A stretch of DNA of 64,000 nucleotides from Bowdeniella nasicola (lineage in GTDB: Bacteria; Actinomycetota; Actinomycetes; Actinomycetales; Actinomycetaceae): assembly GCF_900107735.1 (NCBI RefSeq), contig NZ_FNQV01000003.1, positions 62,001 to 126,000 on the forward strand. The letters are read 5' to 3'. The position numbers and the translations under genes are program-made. Every line of letters begins with the position of its first letter. Positions within the stretch are counted from its first letter, which is position 1. The notes under the pieces are model-generated. The model ran no database searches, had not been told where the DNA came from, and worked only from the letters and a program-made list of their open reading frames with translations. Shown piece after piece: positions 57,052-64,000 of this stretch.

Positions 57052-58156
57052 TCTGTCCCGCCTCGACGGCGCCGTCACGTCCGAGGCCGAGCCGGATGTG
57101 CTGCTTCACCGCGGCCGCCCCGTCCACGAATACCGCGACTTTCTCGCCGGCCGCGCGATCGTCGTCCGCAATGATCTCGCGGCGATCGAGATCTCCGGCC
57201 AGGACCGCCTCACCTGGCTGCATACGCTGTCCAGCCAGCACCTGAACCAGCTGGCTGCCGGAACCCCGACGGAGGCGCTGATCCTCACCGCCAACGGGCA
57301 CATCACGGCCCAGCTGCGGATCATCGACGACGGCGAGCGCGTCCTCACTTACGTCGACCGGGCCGGGCTCTCGGCCACGCTCGAGCACCTGCAACGCATG
57401 GTCTTCGCCGCGCGCGTCACGATCACCCAGGCGCCCGGCACCGTCGTGGCGCTCGCGGGCGCCGCGATTGACGCCCCGCCGCTTGATGTGACCGCCATCT
57501 GGCGCGATCCGTGGCCGCACGTGCCCGGCGGCACGACCTTCACCCCGCCGGGCGTCGAACCCGAGGTTGAACCGATCGCCCTCGCGCTCGCCACCGAGGA
57601 GGCGCTTTCCGACTTCGCGGCAACCCACCCCGAGGCCATCGCCGGCACGTGGGCATGCGAGGCGGCCCGCATAGCCTCCTGGCGGCCGAGCTTCGCGAGC
57701 GAAGTCGATGAGCGCGCCATCCCCATGGAACTCGACTGGCTGCGCACCGCCGTGCACCTGAACAAGGGCTGCTATGCGGGCCAGGAGACGATCGCTCGCG
57801 TCGTGAACCTTGGCCGTCCACCCCGGCGCCTCACCCTGCTGCACCTCGACGGCGGCGCCGAACACCTCCCGGCCCCCGGCAGCGACGTCAGCCTCGGCGC
57901 CAAGCGCGTCGGGCATGTCACGAGCTCGATCCGTCACCCGGAACTCGGCCCCATCGCCCTCGCGTTGCTCAAGCGCAACACGCCCGCGGACGCCGAGCTC
58001 CTCGTCGATGAGGTCCCCGCCAAGCAGGAGATCATTGTGAGCCCCGAGGGCGTCAGCGCGGCCCGGCCCGAGACGCGCCCGGGCGATGAGTTACGCGGCG
58101 TGCGCGATCGCGGCTTGCAGAAGCCCCCGACGCTCGGCGGCCTCGGCAAGTTCTAG
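57044..58156 (+). CDS. ygfZ: YgfZ/GcvT-family folate-binding protein (Fe-S cluster repair)
   Basis: 370 aa from ATG 57044. The diagnostic K241-G-C-Y-A-G-Q-E motif is in NKGCYAGQETIARVVNLG; its Cys243 is required in E. coli YgfZ. The N-terminal folate-binding region contains ISGQDRLTWLHTLSSQ and ALILTANGHITAQL. It supports Fe-S proteins such as MiaB under oxidative stress. The Arg-rich C-terminal tail after residue 330 is longer than in E. coli. It ends convergently with the Rieske gene (4-nt overlap). Confidence 0.9.
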   Translation: MFDLSRLDGAVTSEAEPDVLLHRGRPVHEYRDFLAGRAIVVRNDLAAIEISGQDRLTWLHTLSSQHLNQLAAGTPTEALILTANGHITAQLRIIDDGERVLTYVDRAGLSATLEHLQRMVFAARVTITQAPGTVVALAGAAIDAPPLDVTAIWRDPWPHVPGGTTFTPPGVEPEVEPIALALATEEALSDFAATHPEAIAGTWACEAARIASWRPSFASEVDERAIPMELDWLRTAVHLNKGCYAGQETIARVVNLGRPPRRLTLLHLDGGAEHLPAPGSDVSLGAKRVGHVTSSIRHPELGPIALALLKRNTPADAELLVDEVPAKQEIIVSPEGVSAARPETRPGDELRGVRDRGLQKPPTLGGLGKF

Positions 58157-58545
58157 GCGACGACGACCTTATCGCCGTCCAGGCGCACGTCGATCGGCGA
58201 GAGCGCCTGCGTCGCCGGTCCGCGCTCGACTTCGCCCGTCGCGGCATTAAACAGCGAGCCGTGGCACGGGCAGTCGAGCACGCCGTCCTTCTTACGCACG
58301 ATGCACCCGGCGTGGGGGCACGTCGCGGAAAATGCGCGCACCTTTTCGCCGTCGCGCACGACGACGACATCCGCCCCCGCAGCGGTGCGCGTGACGAAGG
58401 CGTCGTCGGTGAAATCCGCCGTCGTGCCAAGGACCTCGCCCGCCTCACCGGCCGATTGTGAGGAGCCGGAACAGGCGACGAGGACGCCCCCGAGTCCGGC
58501 GGCGGAAGCGGCAATGGCGGCGCGGCGAGTGATGGCAGAGGTCAT
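58153..58545 (-). CDS. Rieske 2Fe-2S lipoprotein, possible Tat substrate
   Basis: 130 aa from ATG 58545. The signal has twin arginines (ITRRAAIAASAAG) and a lipobox ending LVACSG (C25). The Rieske ligands are C76-P-H78 and C92-P-C-H95, with C81 and C94 placed for the usual disulfide (SATCPHAGC; CPCHGSLFN). A folded cluster export by Tat would fit. It is not next to cytochrome bc genes, so it is probably an independent electron carrier. Neighbouring ygfZ may help Fe-S biogenesis, but the two genes are convergent. Confidence 0.88.
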   Translation of the reverse strand: MTSAITRRAAIAASAAGLGGVLVACSGSSQSAGEAGEVLGTTADFTDDAFVTRTAAGADVVVVRDGEKVRAFSATCPHAGCIVRKKDGVLDCPCHGSLFNAATGEVERGPATQALSPIDVRLDGDKVVVA

Positions 58546-58588
58546 AGTTCTATTATGCGCCGCAATCGGGCCCACTAGACTGCCTGCC

Positions 58589-59017
58589 ATGAGAGCAGTG
58601 TTGCAGCGCGTCACGCGCGCGAGCGTTGAAGTCGATTCGAGGATCGTCGGCGAGATCACCCGCCCGGGCCTGCTGGTCCTGCTCGGCGCCACGCACGATG
58701 ACGGCGAAGAGCAATGCCAGTGGATGGCGCGCAAGATTCACGATCTGCGCATCCTGGGCGACGAAGAATCCGTCGGCGATCTTCGCGCCCCCGTCCTCAT
58801 CGTCTCCCAGTTCACGCTGTATGCCGACGTGAAAAAGGGCCGCCGACCCTCCTGGTCGAAGGCCGCGCCCGGCGACGTCGCCGAACCCCTGATCGAACGC
58901 GTCGCGCAACTGTTGCGCGAGCGCGGCATCGAGGTCGCCACCGGCGTCTTCGGCGCGGACATGGCGGTCAGCCTCATCAACGACGGGCCCGTCACCCTGA
59001 TCGTGGAAAGCCCGTAA
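58589..59017 (+). CDS. dtd: D-aminoacyl-tRNA deacylase
   Basis: 142 aa. MRAVLQRVTRASVEV at the start, SQFTLYADVKKGRRPSW and the GADMAVSLINDGPVTL segment (the GPxT-type site) are the DTD signature. It removes D-amino acids, and glycine from mischarged tRNAs. Length is normal. It is divergent from the Rieske gene across 43 nt, so both promoters are compact. clpC follows after 86 nt. Confidence 0.94.
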   Translation: MRAVLQRVTRASVEVDSRIVGEITRPGLLVLLGATHDDGEEQCQWMARKIHDLRILGDEESVGDLRAPVLIVSQFTLYADVKKGRRPSWSKAAPGDVAEPLIERVAQLLRERGIEVATGVFGADMAVSLINDGPVTLIVESP

Positions 59018-59103
59018 CCCTCACGCCTGTGGCGAACAGATGAGCAGCCGGCTGGCTGGCCTGGATACCATCGAACAACGCCCCTAGCACCCAAGGAGAG
59101 CAG

Positions 59104-61713
59104 ATGTTCGAACGGTTTACCGATCGCGCCCGCCGCGTCGTCGTCCTCGCGCAGGAAGAAGCGCGGATGCTCAACCACAACTACATCGGGACCGAGCACG
59201 TGCTCCTCGGCCTCATCCACGAGGGTGAGGGAGTCGCCGCCCGCGCGCTGCAGGCCCTCGACATCTCGCTGGAGGCCGTCCGCGAGCAGGTCATCAACAT
59301 GATCGGGGAGGGCCAGCAAGCGCCCTCCGGCCACATCCCGTTCACCCCGCGCGCCAAGCGCGTCCTCGAACTTTCGCTGCGCGAAGCCCTGCAGCTCGGC
59401 CACGGCTACATCGGAACCGAGCACATCCTGCTCGGCCTCATCCGCGAGGGCGAATCCGTCGCGGCTCAGGTGCTGCAAAAGCTCGGCGCCGATCTGCAGG
59501 CCGTGCGCCAGCAGGTCATGATGCTGCTGAGCGGTTACGAGGGTAAGGAGCCCGTCGCCTCCGGTGGCCCCGCCGCCGATCAGCCCGCGGGCTCGGCCGT
59601 GCTCGACCAGTTCGGCCGCAACCTCACGACGGCCGCCCGCGAGGGCAAACTCGATCCGGTCATCGGCCGCGATAACGAGATCGAGCGCGTCATGCAGGTC
59701 CTGTCGCGCCGCACCAAGAACAACCCCGTCCTCATCGGCGAGCCCGGCGTCGGCAAGACCGCCGTCGTGGAGGGCCTCGCGCAGGACATCGTCGCCGGCA
59801 ATGTGCCCGAGACGCTGAAGAACAAGCAGCTTTACACCCTGGACCTCGGCTCGCTCGTTGCAGGATCCCGCTACCGCGGCGATTTCGAAGAGCGCCTGAA
59901 GAAGGTCCTGAAAGAAATCCGTACCCGCGGCGATATCGTGCTGTTCATCGACGAGATCCACACCCTCGTCGGGGCGGGCGCCGCCGAGGGCGCCATCGAC
60001 GCGGCCTCGATCCTGAAGCCCATGCTCGCCCGCGGCGAACTCCAGACGATCGGCGCGACGACGATCGATGAGTACCGCAAGCACATTGAAAAGGACGCGG
60101 CCCTGGAGCGTCGCTTCCAGCCGATCCAGGTTCAGGAGCCGACGGTCGCCCACACCGTCGAGATCCTGAAGGGTTTGCGCGATCGCTACGAGGCGCATCA
60201 CCGCGTGTCCATCACCGACGACGCGCTGAAGGCCGCGGCCGCCCTTGCCGATCGCTACGTCCAGGATCGCCACCTGCCCGATAAGGCCATCGACCTCATC
60301 GACGAAGCCGGCGCCCGCCTGCGCATCCGCCGCCTGACCGCGCCGCCGGAGCTGCGCGAGATGGAGGCCCAGATCCAGGAGGTCAAGCGCCAAAAGGAGT
60401 CCGCGATCGACGATCAGGACTTCGAGCGCGCCGCCGCCCTGCGCGATGAAGAAGGCCGTCTCATTGCCGCGCGCAACGAGAAGGAAAACAAGTGGCGCTC
60501 CGGCGACATGGACGAGATCGCCGAGGTCAATGAGGAACTCATTGCCGAGGTGCTCGCCCAGTCCACCGGCATCCCGGTCTTCAAGCTCACCGAGGCCGAG
60601 TCCACCAAGCTGCTGCACATGGAAGACGAGCTGCACAAGCGCATCATCGGTCAGGACATCGCTGTGAAGGCCCTGTCCCAGGCGATCCGACGCACCCGCG
60701 CGGGCCTGAAGGATCCGAAGCGCCCCGGCGGCTCCTTCATCTTCGCCGGCCCCACCGGCGTCGGTAAGACGGAGCTGGCCAAAGCCCTGGCCGAATTCCT
60801 GTTCGGCGATGAGGACGCCCTCATCCAGCTCGACATGTCCGAGTTCGGCGAGAAGCACACCGCCTCGCGCCTGTTCGGTTCGCCTCCCGGCTACGTCGGC
60901 TACGACGAGGGCGGCCAGCTGACCGAAAAGGTCCGCCGCCGGCCGTTCTCCGTCGTTCTGTTCGACGAGGTCGAAAAGGCCCACCCGGATATCTTCAACT
61001 CGCTGCTGCAGATTCTGGAAGACGGCCGCCTGACCGACTCGCAGGGTCGCCTCGTGGACTTTAAGAACACCGTCATCATCATGACGACGAACCTCGGCAC
61101 CCGCGATATCGCCAAGGGCGTCATGACGGGCTTCCAGGCCCACGGCGAACTCGCCACCGACTACGAGCGCATGAAGTCCAAGGTCAACGAAGAGCTCAAG
61201 CAGCACTTCCGGCCCGAGTTCTTGAACCGTGTCGATGAGATCGTCGTCTTCCCGCAGCTGAAGAAGGACGAGATCCGCCGCATCGTCGATCTCATGATCG
61301 CGCGCCTGGACGAGCGACTGCGCGAGCAGGAGATGACGATCGAGCTCACCGACGCCGCCCGCGATCTGCTGGCCGAACGCGGCTACGATCCGGTCCTCGG
61401 CGCCCGGCCGCTGCGCCGCGCCATCCAGCGCGATATCGAAGACGTCCTGTCGGAAAAGATCCTCTTCGGAGAGATCAAGGCCGGCCAGAAGGTCATCGTG
61501 GATGCGCAGGGCGAAGGTGTGCTCGGCGAGTTCATCTTCCGCGGCGAGGATGTCGACGAGCTGCCGCCGGTGCGGGCCCCCCACATCGGGGATCCGGACA
61601 TCGCCGCGCAGCGCTCCATGCTGGTCGAACACGGCTCGGGTTCGGATCACGAGCCGGCAACCGACGGCCAGCCCGAAGACGCCCGCCCGAGCTCCGGGCC
61701 CGCCGTCGGGTAA
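59104..61713 (+). CDS. clpC: ATP-dependent Clp protease ATPase subunit ClpC
   Basis: 869 aa. Two N-domain repeats ([40 protein letters not shown]) are followed by AAA1 with Walker A GEPGVGKT (about residue 213). The middle domain carries a UvrB/UvrC-like motif ([20 protein letters not shown]), and AAA2 has [16 protein letters not shown] (about 549). A hydrophobic VGF-like ClpP loop is visible around MTGFQ. It unfolds substrates for ClpP. The strong AAGGAGAG site precedes ATG 59104. No CIRCE or HAIR repeat is evident in the 86-nt leader. Confidence 0.95.
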   Translation: MFERFTDRARRVVVLAQEEARMLNHNYIGTEHVLLGLIHEGEGVAARALQALDISLEAVREQVINMIGEGQQAPSGHIPFTPRAKRVLELSLREALQLGHGYIGTEHILLGLIREGESVAAQVLQKLGADLQAVRQQVMMLLSGYEGKEPVASGGPAADQPAGSAVLDQFGRNLTTAAREGKLDPVIGRDNEIERVMQVLSRRTKNNPVLIGEPGVGKTAVVEGLAQDIVAGNVPETLKNKQLYTLDLGSLVAGSRYRGDFEERLKKVLKEIRTRGDIVLFIDEIHTLVGAGAAEGAIDAASILKPMLARGELQTIGATTIDEYRKHIEKDAALERRFQPIQVQEPTVAHTVEILKGLRDRYEAHHRVSITDDALKAAAALADRYVQDRHLPDKAIDLIDEAGARLRIRRLTAPPELREMEAQIQEVKRQKESAIDDQDFERAAALRDEEGRLIAARNEKENKWRSGDMDEIAEVNEELIAEVLAQSTGIPVFKLTEAESTKLLHMEDELHKRIIGQDIAVKALSQAIRRTRAGLKDPKRPGGSFIFAGPTGVGKTELAKALAEFLFGDEDALIQLDMSEFGEKHTASRLFGSPPGYVGYDEGGQLTEKVRRRPFSVVLFDEVEKAHPDIFNSLLQILEDGRLTDSQGRLVDFKNTVIIMTTNLGTRDIAKGVMTGFQAHGELATDYERMKSKVNEELKQHFRPEFLNRVDEIVVFPQLKKDEIRRIVDLMIARLDERLREQEMTIELTDAARDLLAERGYDPVLGARPLRRAIQRDIEDVLSEKILFGEIKAGQKVIVDAQGEGVLGEFIFRGEDVDELPPVRAPHIGDPDIAAQRSMLVEHGSGSDHEPATDGQPEDARPSSGPAVG

Positions 61714-61778
61714 AAAGATGCGAAGGCGGCCGCCTGGGGCTAGCGTGAAAGTACTGTCACCGACGAAAGGAGAACCTT

Positions 61779-61949
61779 ATGGGTCTGGGAGACAAGATTA
61801 AGAACGCGGCTCAGGAAGCCAAGGGCAAGGTTAAGGAAGGCGTCGGCGACGCCACCGATAACAAGTCCATGGAAGCCGAAGGCCTGAAGGACCAGGCTGT
61901 GGCCAACGCCAAGCAGGCCGGCGAGAACGTCAAGGACGCGTTCAAGTAA
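61779..61949 (+). CDS. CsbD-family small stress protein
   Basis: 56 aa. The translation begins MGLGDKIKNAAQEAKGKVKE, continues through GVGDATDNKSMEAEGLKDQA and ends KDAFK. This is the Lys/Ala/Gly-rich amphipathic pattern of CsbD, known as a general-stress protein in Bacillus and common in Actinobacteria. The ATG has AAAGGAGA upstream at good spacing. It is a single-gene unit with its own strong terminator. The molecular function is unknown. Confidence 0.9.
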   Translation: MGLGDKIKNAAQEAKGKVKEGVGDATDNKSMEAEGLKDQAVANAKQAGENVKDAFK

Positions 61950-61972
61950 GCCAACTGTTCCTACTCACGCGG

Positions 61973-62004
61973 CGCCCCGCTTCACGAATCCGTGAGGCGG
62001 GGCG
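61973..62004 (+). terminator. terminator of the csbD-like gene
   Basis: CGCCCCGC-TTCACG, loop AATC, CGTGAG-GCGGGGCG: a 14-bp stem with one wobble, followed by TCGCCGTTT. Confidence 0.8.
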
Positions 62005-62061
62005 TCGCCGTTTGTCAGCGCCCCACCGATCCCACCTAGCACATTCTTTCGATCGCCCGTG

Positions 62062-62096
62062 GGTCACTGGTCCTGCCACGGTCAAAGCGGTCACTG
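62062..62096. promoter_or_regulatory. triple GGTCAnnG direct repeat upstream of ppdK
   Basis: GGTCACTG (62062), GGTCAAAG (62080) and GGTCACTG (62089), spaced 18 and 9 nt, lie 70-104 nt before ppdK. It is a candidate activator or repressor site; no regulator is assigned. Confidence 0.4.
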
Positions 62097-62165
62097 GGTA
62101 GGCTGGGGGGCGTGACGCGCAACGAGGTTCGTCACTACCCCCGAAAGGCGCTGGAGGCTTTCACC

Positions 62166-64000
62166 ATGCCGAAGTACGTTTACATGTTCAGCGAGGGCGA
62201 CAAAGAGCAGAAAGACCTGCTCGGTGGCAAGGGTGCAAACCTTGCCGAGATGACCAACCTGGGCCTGCCCGTTCCGCCCGGTTTCACCATCACGACCGAC
62301 GCGTGCCGCTCCTATATGGACACCCGCTCGATGCCCGAAGAGATCGAAGTCCAGGTCACGACCGCGCTGCGAGAGGTGGAGGCCGCCATTGGCCGCGGCT
62401 TTGGCGACAACGACAATCCGCTGCTCGTCTCGGTGCGCTCGGGCGCGAAATTCTCGATGCCCGGCATGATGGAAACGGTGCTCAACATCGGGCTCAACGA
62501 CCAGAGCGTCGAGGGGCTTGCCAAGCTTTCCGGCAACGAGCGCTTCGCGTGGGACTCCTACCGTCGCCTCATCCAAATGTTCGGCAAGACGGTGCTCGAC
62601 ATCGACGGCGACCTGTTCGCTAACGCGCTCGATGACCTGAAGGAGGCGCGCGGCGTCGCAACTGACCCGGAGCTCAGCGCCGAGGACCTGAAGGAACTCG
62701 TCGCGACGTTCAAGCAGATCACCAAGGAGCAGTCCGGCGCGGACTTCCCGCAGGATCCGCGCGAACAGCTCGATAAGTCCGTCGAGGCCGTCTTCAACTC
62801 CTGGAACACCGAGCGCGCGGTCCTCTACCGCCGCCGCGAGCGCATCCCGCACGACCTGGGCACGGCCGTGAACGTGTGCACCATGGTCTTTGGCAACCTC
62901 GGCGAAGGCTCCGGCACGGGCGTGTGCTTCACGCGCGACCCCGCGACGGGCCACTCCGGCGTCTACGGCGACTACCTGGAAGATGCCCAGGGCGAGGACG
63001 TCGTCGCCGGTATCCGCAACACGCTGCCGCTGGCCGAGCTCGAGAAGCTCGACAAGAAGTCCTACGACGAACTGCGCGCTGCAATGCGCCGCCTCGAGAC
63101 ACACTACCGCGACCTGTGCGACATCGAGTTCACGGTCGAAAAGGGCAAGCTGTGGCTGCTGCAGACCCGCGTCGGAAAGCGCACCGCGGCGGCGGCCTTC
63201 CGCGTCGCCACCCAGCTCGTGGACGAAAAACTCATCACCGTCGACGAATCGATCGAGCGCGTCACGGGCGCCCAGCTCAGCCAGCTGATGTTCCCGCAGT
63301 TCGATGAGGACGCCGACAAGACGCTGCTCGCCAAGGGCATGGCCGCCTCCCCGGGCGCGGCCGTCGGCGAGATCGCCTTCGACTCGGTGCAGGCGCAAGA
63401 AGCGCAGGCCGCGGGGCGCGATGCGATCCTCGTGCGCCGCGAGACCAACCCGGATGACCTGCCCGGCATGATCGCCGCGATCGGCGTGCTGACCTCGCGC
63501 GGCGGCAAGACCTCGCACGCGGCCGTCGTCGCGCGCGGCATGGGCACGACGTGTGTCGTCGGCGCCGAAGCCGTGACGATCGACGCCGCCAAGCAGGAGC
63601 TGCGCGTCGGCGACACCGTCCTCACCCGCGGCGACATCATCGCGATCGACGGCACGAGCGGCGAGATCTTCGTCGGCGACGTGCCCGTCGTACCCTCGCC
63701 CGTCATGACCTACATCGCCGACGGCCTGGACGCGGCGCTCGAGCAGGCCCACGACGAGGAGACCAAGGAGCTCGTCCACGCCGTGGACCGCATCCTCACG
63801 CACGCCGATAAGGTGCGGCGCCTGCGGGTGCGCGCGAACTCCGATACGCCCGAGGATTCCATCGCGGCGCGCAAACGCGGCGCGGAGGGCATTGGGCTGT
63901 GCCGCACCGAGCACATGTTCCTCGGCGATCGGCGCACCTACGTCGAGCGCGTCATCCTGGCCGAAACGGCCGAGGAGCAGGACGCGGCGCTCGAGGCGCT
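62166..64000 (+). CDS. ppdK: pyruvate, phosphate dikinase (partial, 3' end outside the window)
   Basis: About 611 codons from ATG 62166 (CTGGAGG upstream) without a stop before the window edge; the full enzyme is about 880 aa. The N-terminal ATP-grasp domain shows GGKGANLAEMTNLGLPVPPG and SVRSGAKFSMPGMM. The phospho-histidine lies in GGKTSHAAVVARGMGTT. The start of the PEP/pyruvate barrel is reached (GLCRTEHMF). It interconverts pyruvate, ATP and Pi with PEP, AMP and PPi. It could supply PEP for the PTS encoded in this window and consumes or releases phosphate. Confidence 0.95.
   Translation, partial: MPKYVYMFSEGDKEQKDLLGGKGANLAEMTNLGLPVPPGFTITTDACRSYMDTRSMPEEIEVQVTTALREVEAAIGRGFGDNDNPLLVSVRSGAKFSMPGMMETVLNIGLNDQSVEGLAKLSGNERFAWDSYRRLIQMFGKTVLDIDGDLFANALDDLKEARGVATDPELSAEDLKELVATFKQITKEQSGADFPQDPREQLDKSVEAVFNSWNTERAVLYRRRERIPHDLGTAVNVCTMVFGNLGEGSGTGVCFTRDPATGHSGVYGDYLEDAQGEDVVAGIRNTLPLAELEKLDKKSYDELRAAMRRLETHYRDLCDIEFTVEKGKLWLLQTRVGKRTAAAAFRVATQLVDEKLITVDESIERVTGAQLSQLMFPQFDEDADKTLLAKGMAASPGAAVGEIAFDSVQAQEAQAAGRDAILVRRETNPDDLPGMIAAIGVLTSRGGKTSHAAVVARGMGTTCVVGAEAVTIDAAKQELRVGDTVLTRGDIIAIDGTSGEIFVGDVPVVPSPVMTYIADGLDAALEQAHDEETKELVHAVDRILTHADKVRRLRVRANSDTPEDSIAARKRGAEGIGLCRTEHMFLGDRRTYVERVILAETAEEQDAALEA

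Noticed and set aside
58738-61650. 970-codon open frame antisense to clpC
   Set aside because: It mirrors clpC with Asp/Val/Gly-rich composition and no domain. Long antisense frames are expected at this GC content; the same applies to 13135-15657 (-), 6248-8188 (-), 15996-18239 (-) and 62091-63914 (-).

Overview
The window is high-GC actinobacterial DNA. It carries mshD (mycothiol), bldC, a DUF3073 protein, a polyphosphate kinase next to a mutT1-type gene, many GTG/TTG starts and several apparently leaderless genes. Sortase-anchored surface proteins, a PEP-dependent sugar PTS and pyruvate phosphate dikinase suggest the order Actinomycetales, probably an Actinomycetaceae-like commensal. The genus is not determined. 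There is no CRISPR array, rRNA operon, insertion sequence or prophage. The left end cuts nothing recognisable and the right end cuts ppdK.

Layout. 1-2.5 kb: wall-anchored CpdB-like nucleotidase and a DUF2249 protein. 2.5-6.5 kb: methyltransferase, then a ferredoxin reductase/fatty-acid desaturase pair behind a 29-bp palindrome. 6.6-10.5 kb: purL, a LuxR-type gene remnant, gdhA. 10.5-15.7 kb: efflux operon and a second wall-anchored nucleotidase (UshA type). 15.9-20.8 kb: SCP-like protein, membrane protein, RNB ribonuclease, purF, purM. 20.9-25.6 kb: DUF3073, bldC, envelope pair, wall-anchored NucH-type nuclease. 25.8-31.3 kb: ankyrin protein, three tRNAs, metallopeptidase, MscS, msrB and membrane genes. 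31.4-35.2 kb: class IV aminotransferase, metal P-type ATPase, CopZ-like chaperone, FNR-like regulator. 35.3-41.6 kb: SHOCT and HAD proteins, then an antiterminator-controlled operon carrying a complete PTS (EIICB, EIIA, HPr, EI). 41.7-42.4 kb: 5'-truncated siderophore-binding protein and tRNA-Lys. 42.5-47.3 kb: mshD, ppk, mutT1. 47.3-53.6 kb: pstSCAB, a DUF4825 lipoprotein, and a pit/DUF47 pair whose pit gene is frameshifted. 53.7-58.5 kb: DUF222-HNH gene, membrane protein, nitrobindin-like protein, ygfZ, Rieske lipoprotein. 58.6-64 kb: dtd, clpC, csbD, ppdK.

The strongest theme is phosphate. Three LPXTG-type surface enzymes (nuclease, CpdB-like and UshA-like nucleotidases), both phosphate importers (Pst, Pit) and polyphosphate kinase lie in one window. 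Five intergenic regions beside these genes contain 7+4+7 direct repeats resembling the actinobacterial PHO box. I infer a wall-tethered route that strips phosphate from extracellular DNA and feeds it to Pst. One of these boxes also faces an unexplained structured element and a DUF222-HNH gene.

Other regulatory structure: an FNR-like box matching the neighbouring regulator's ExxSR helix, a ribonucleic antiterminator ahead of the PTS operon, and a large palindrome ahead of the desaturase cassette. Gene decay is visible at the LuxR remnant, the truncated iron-binding protein and the pit homopolymer.
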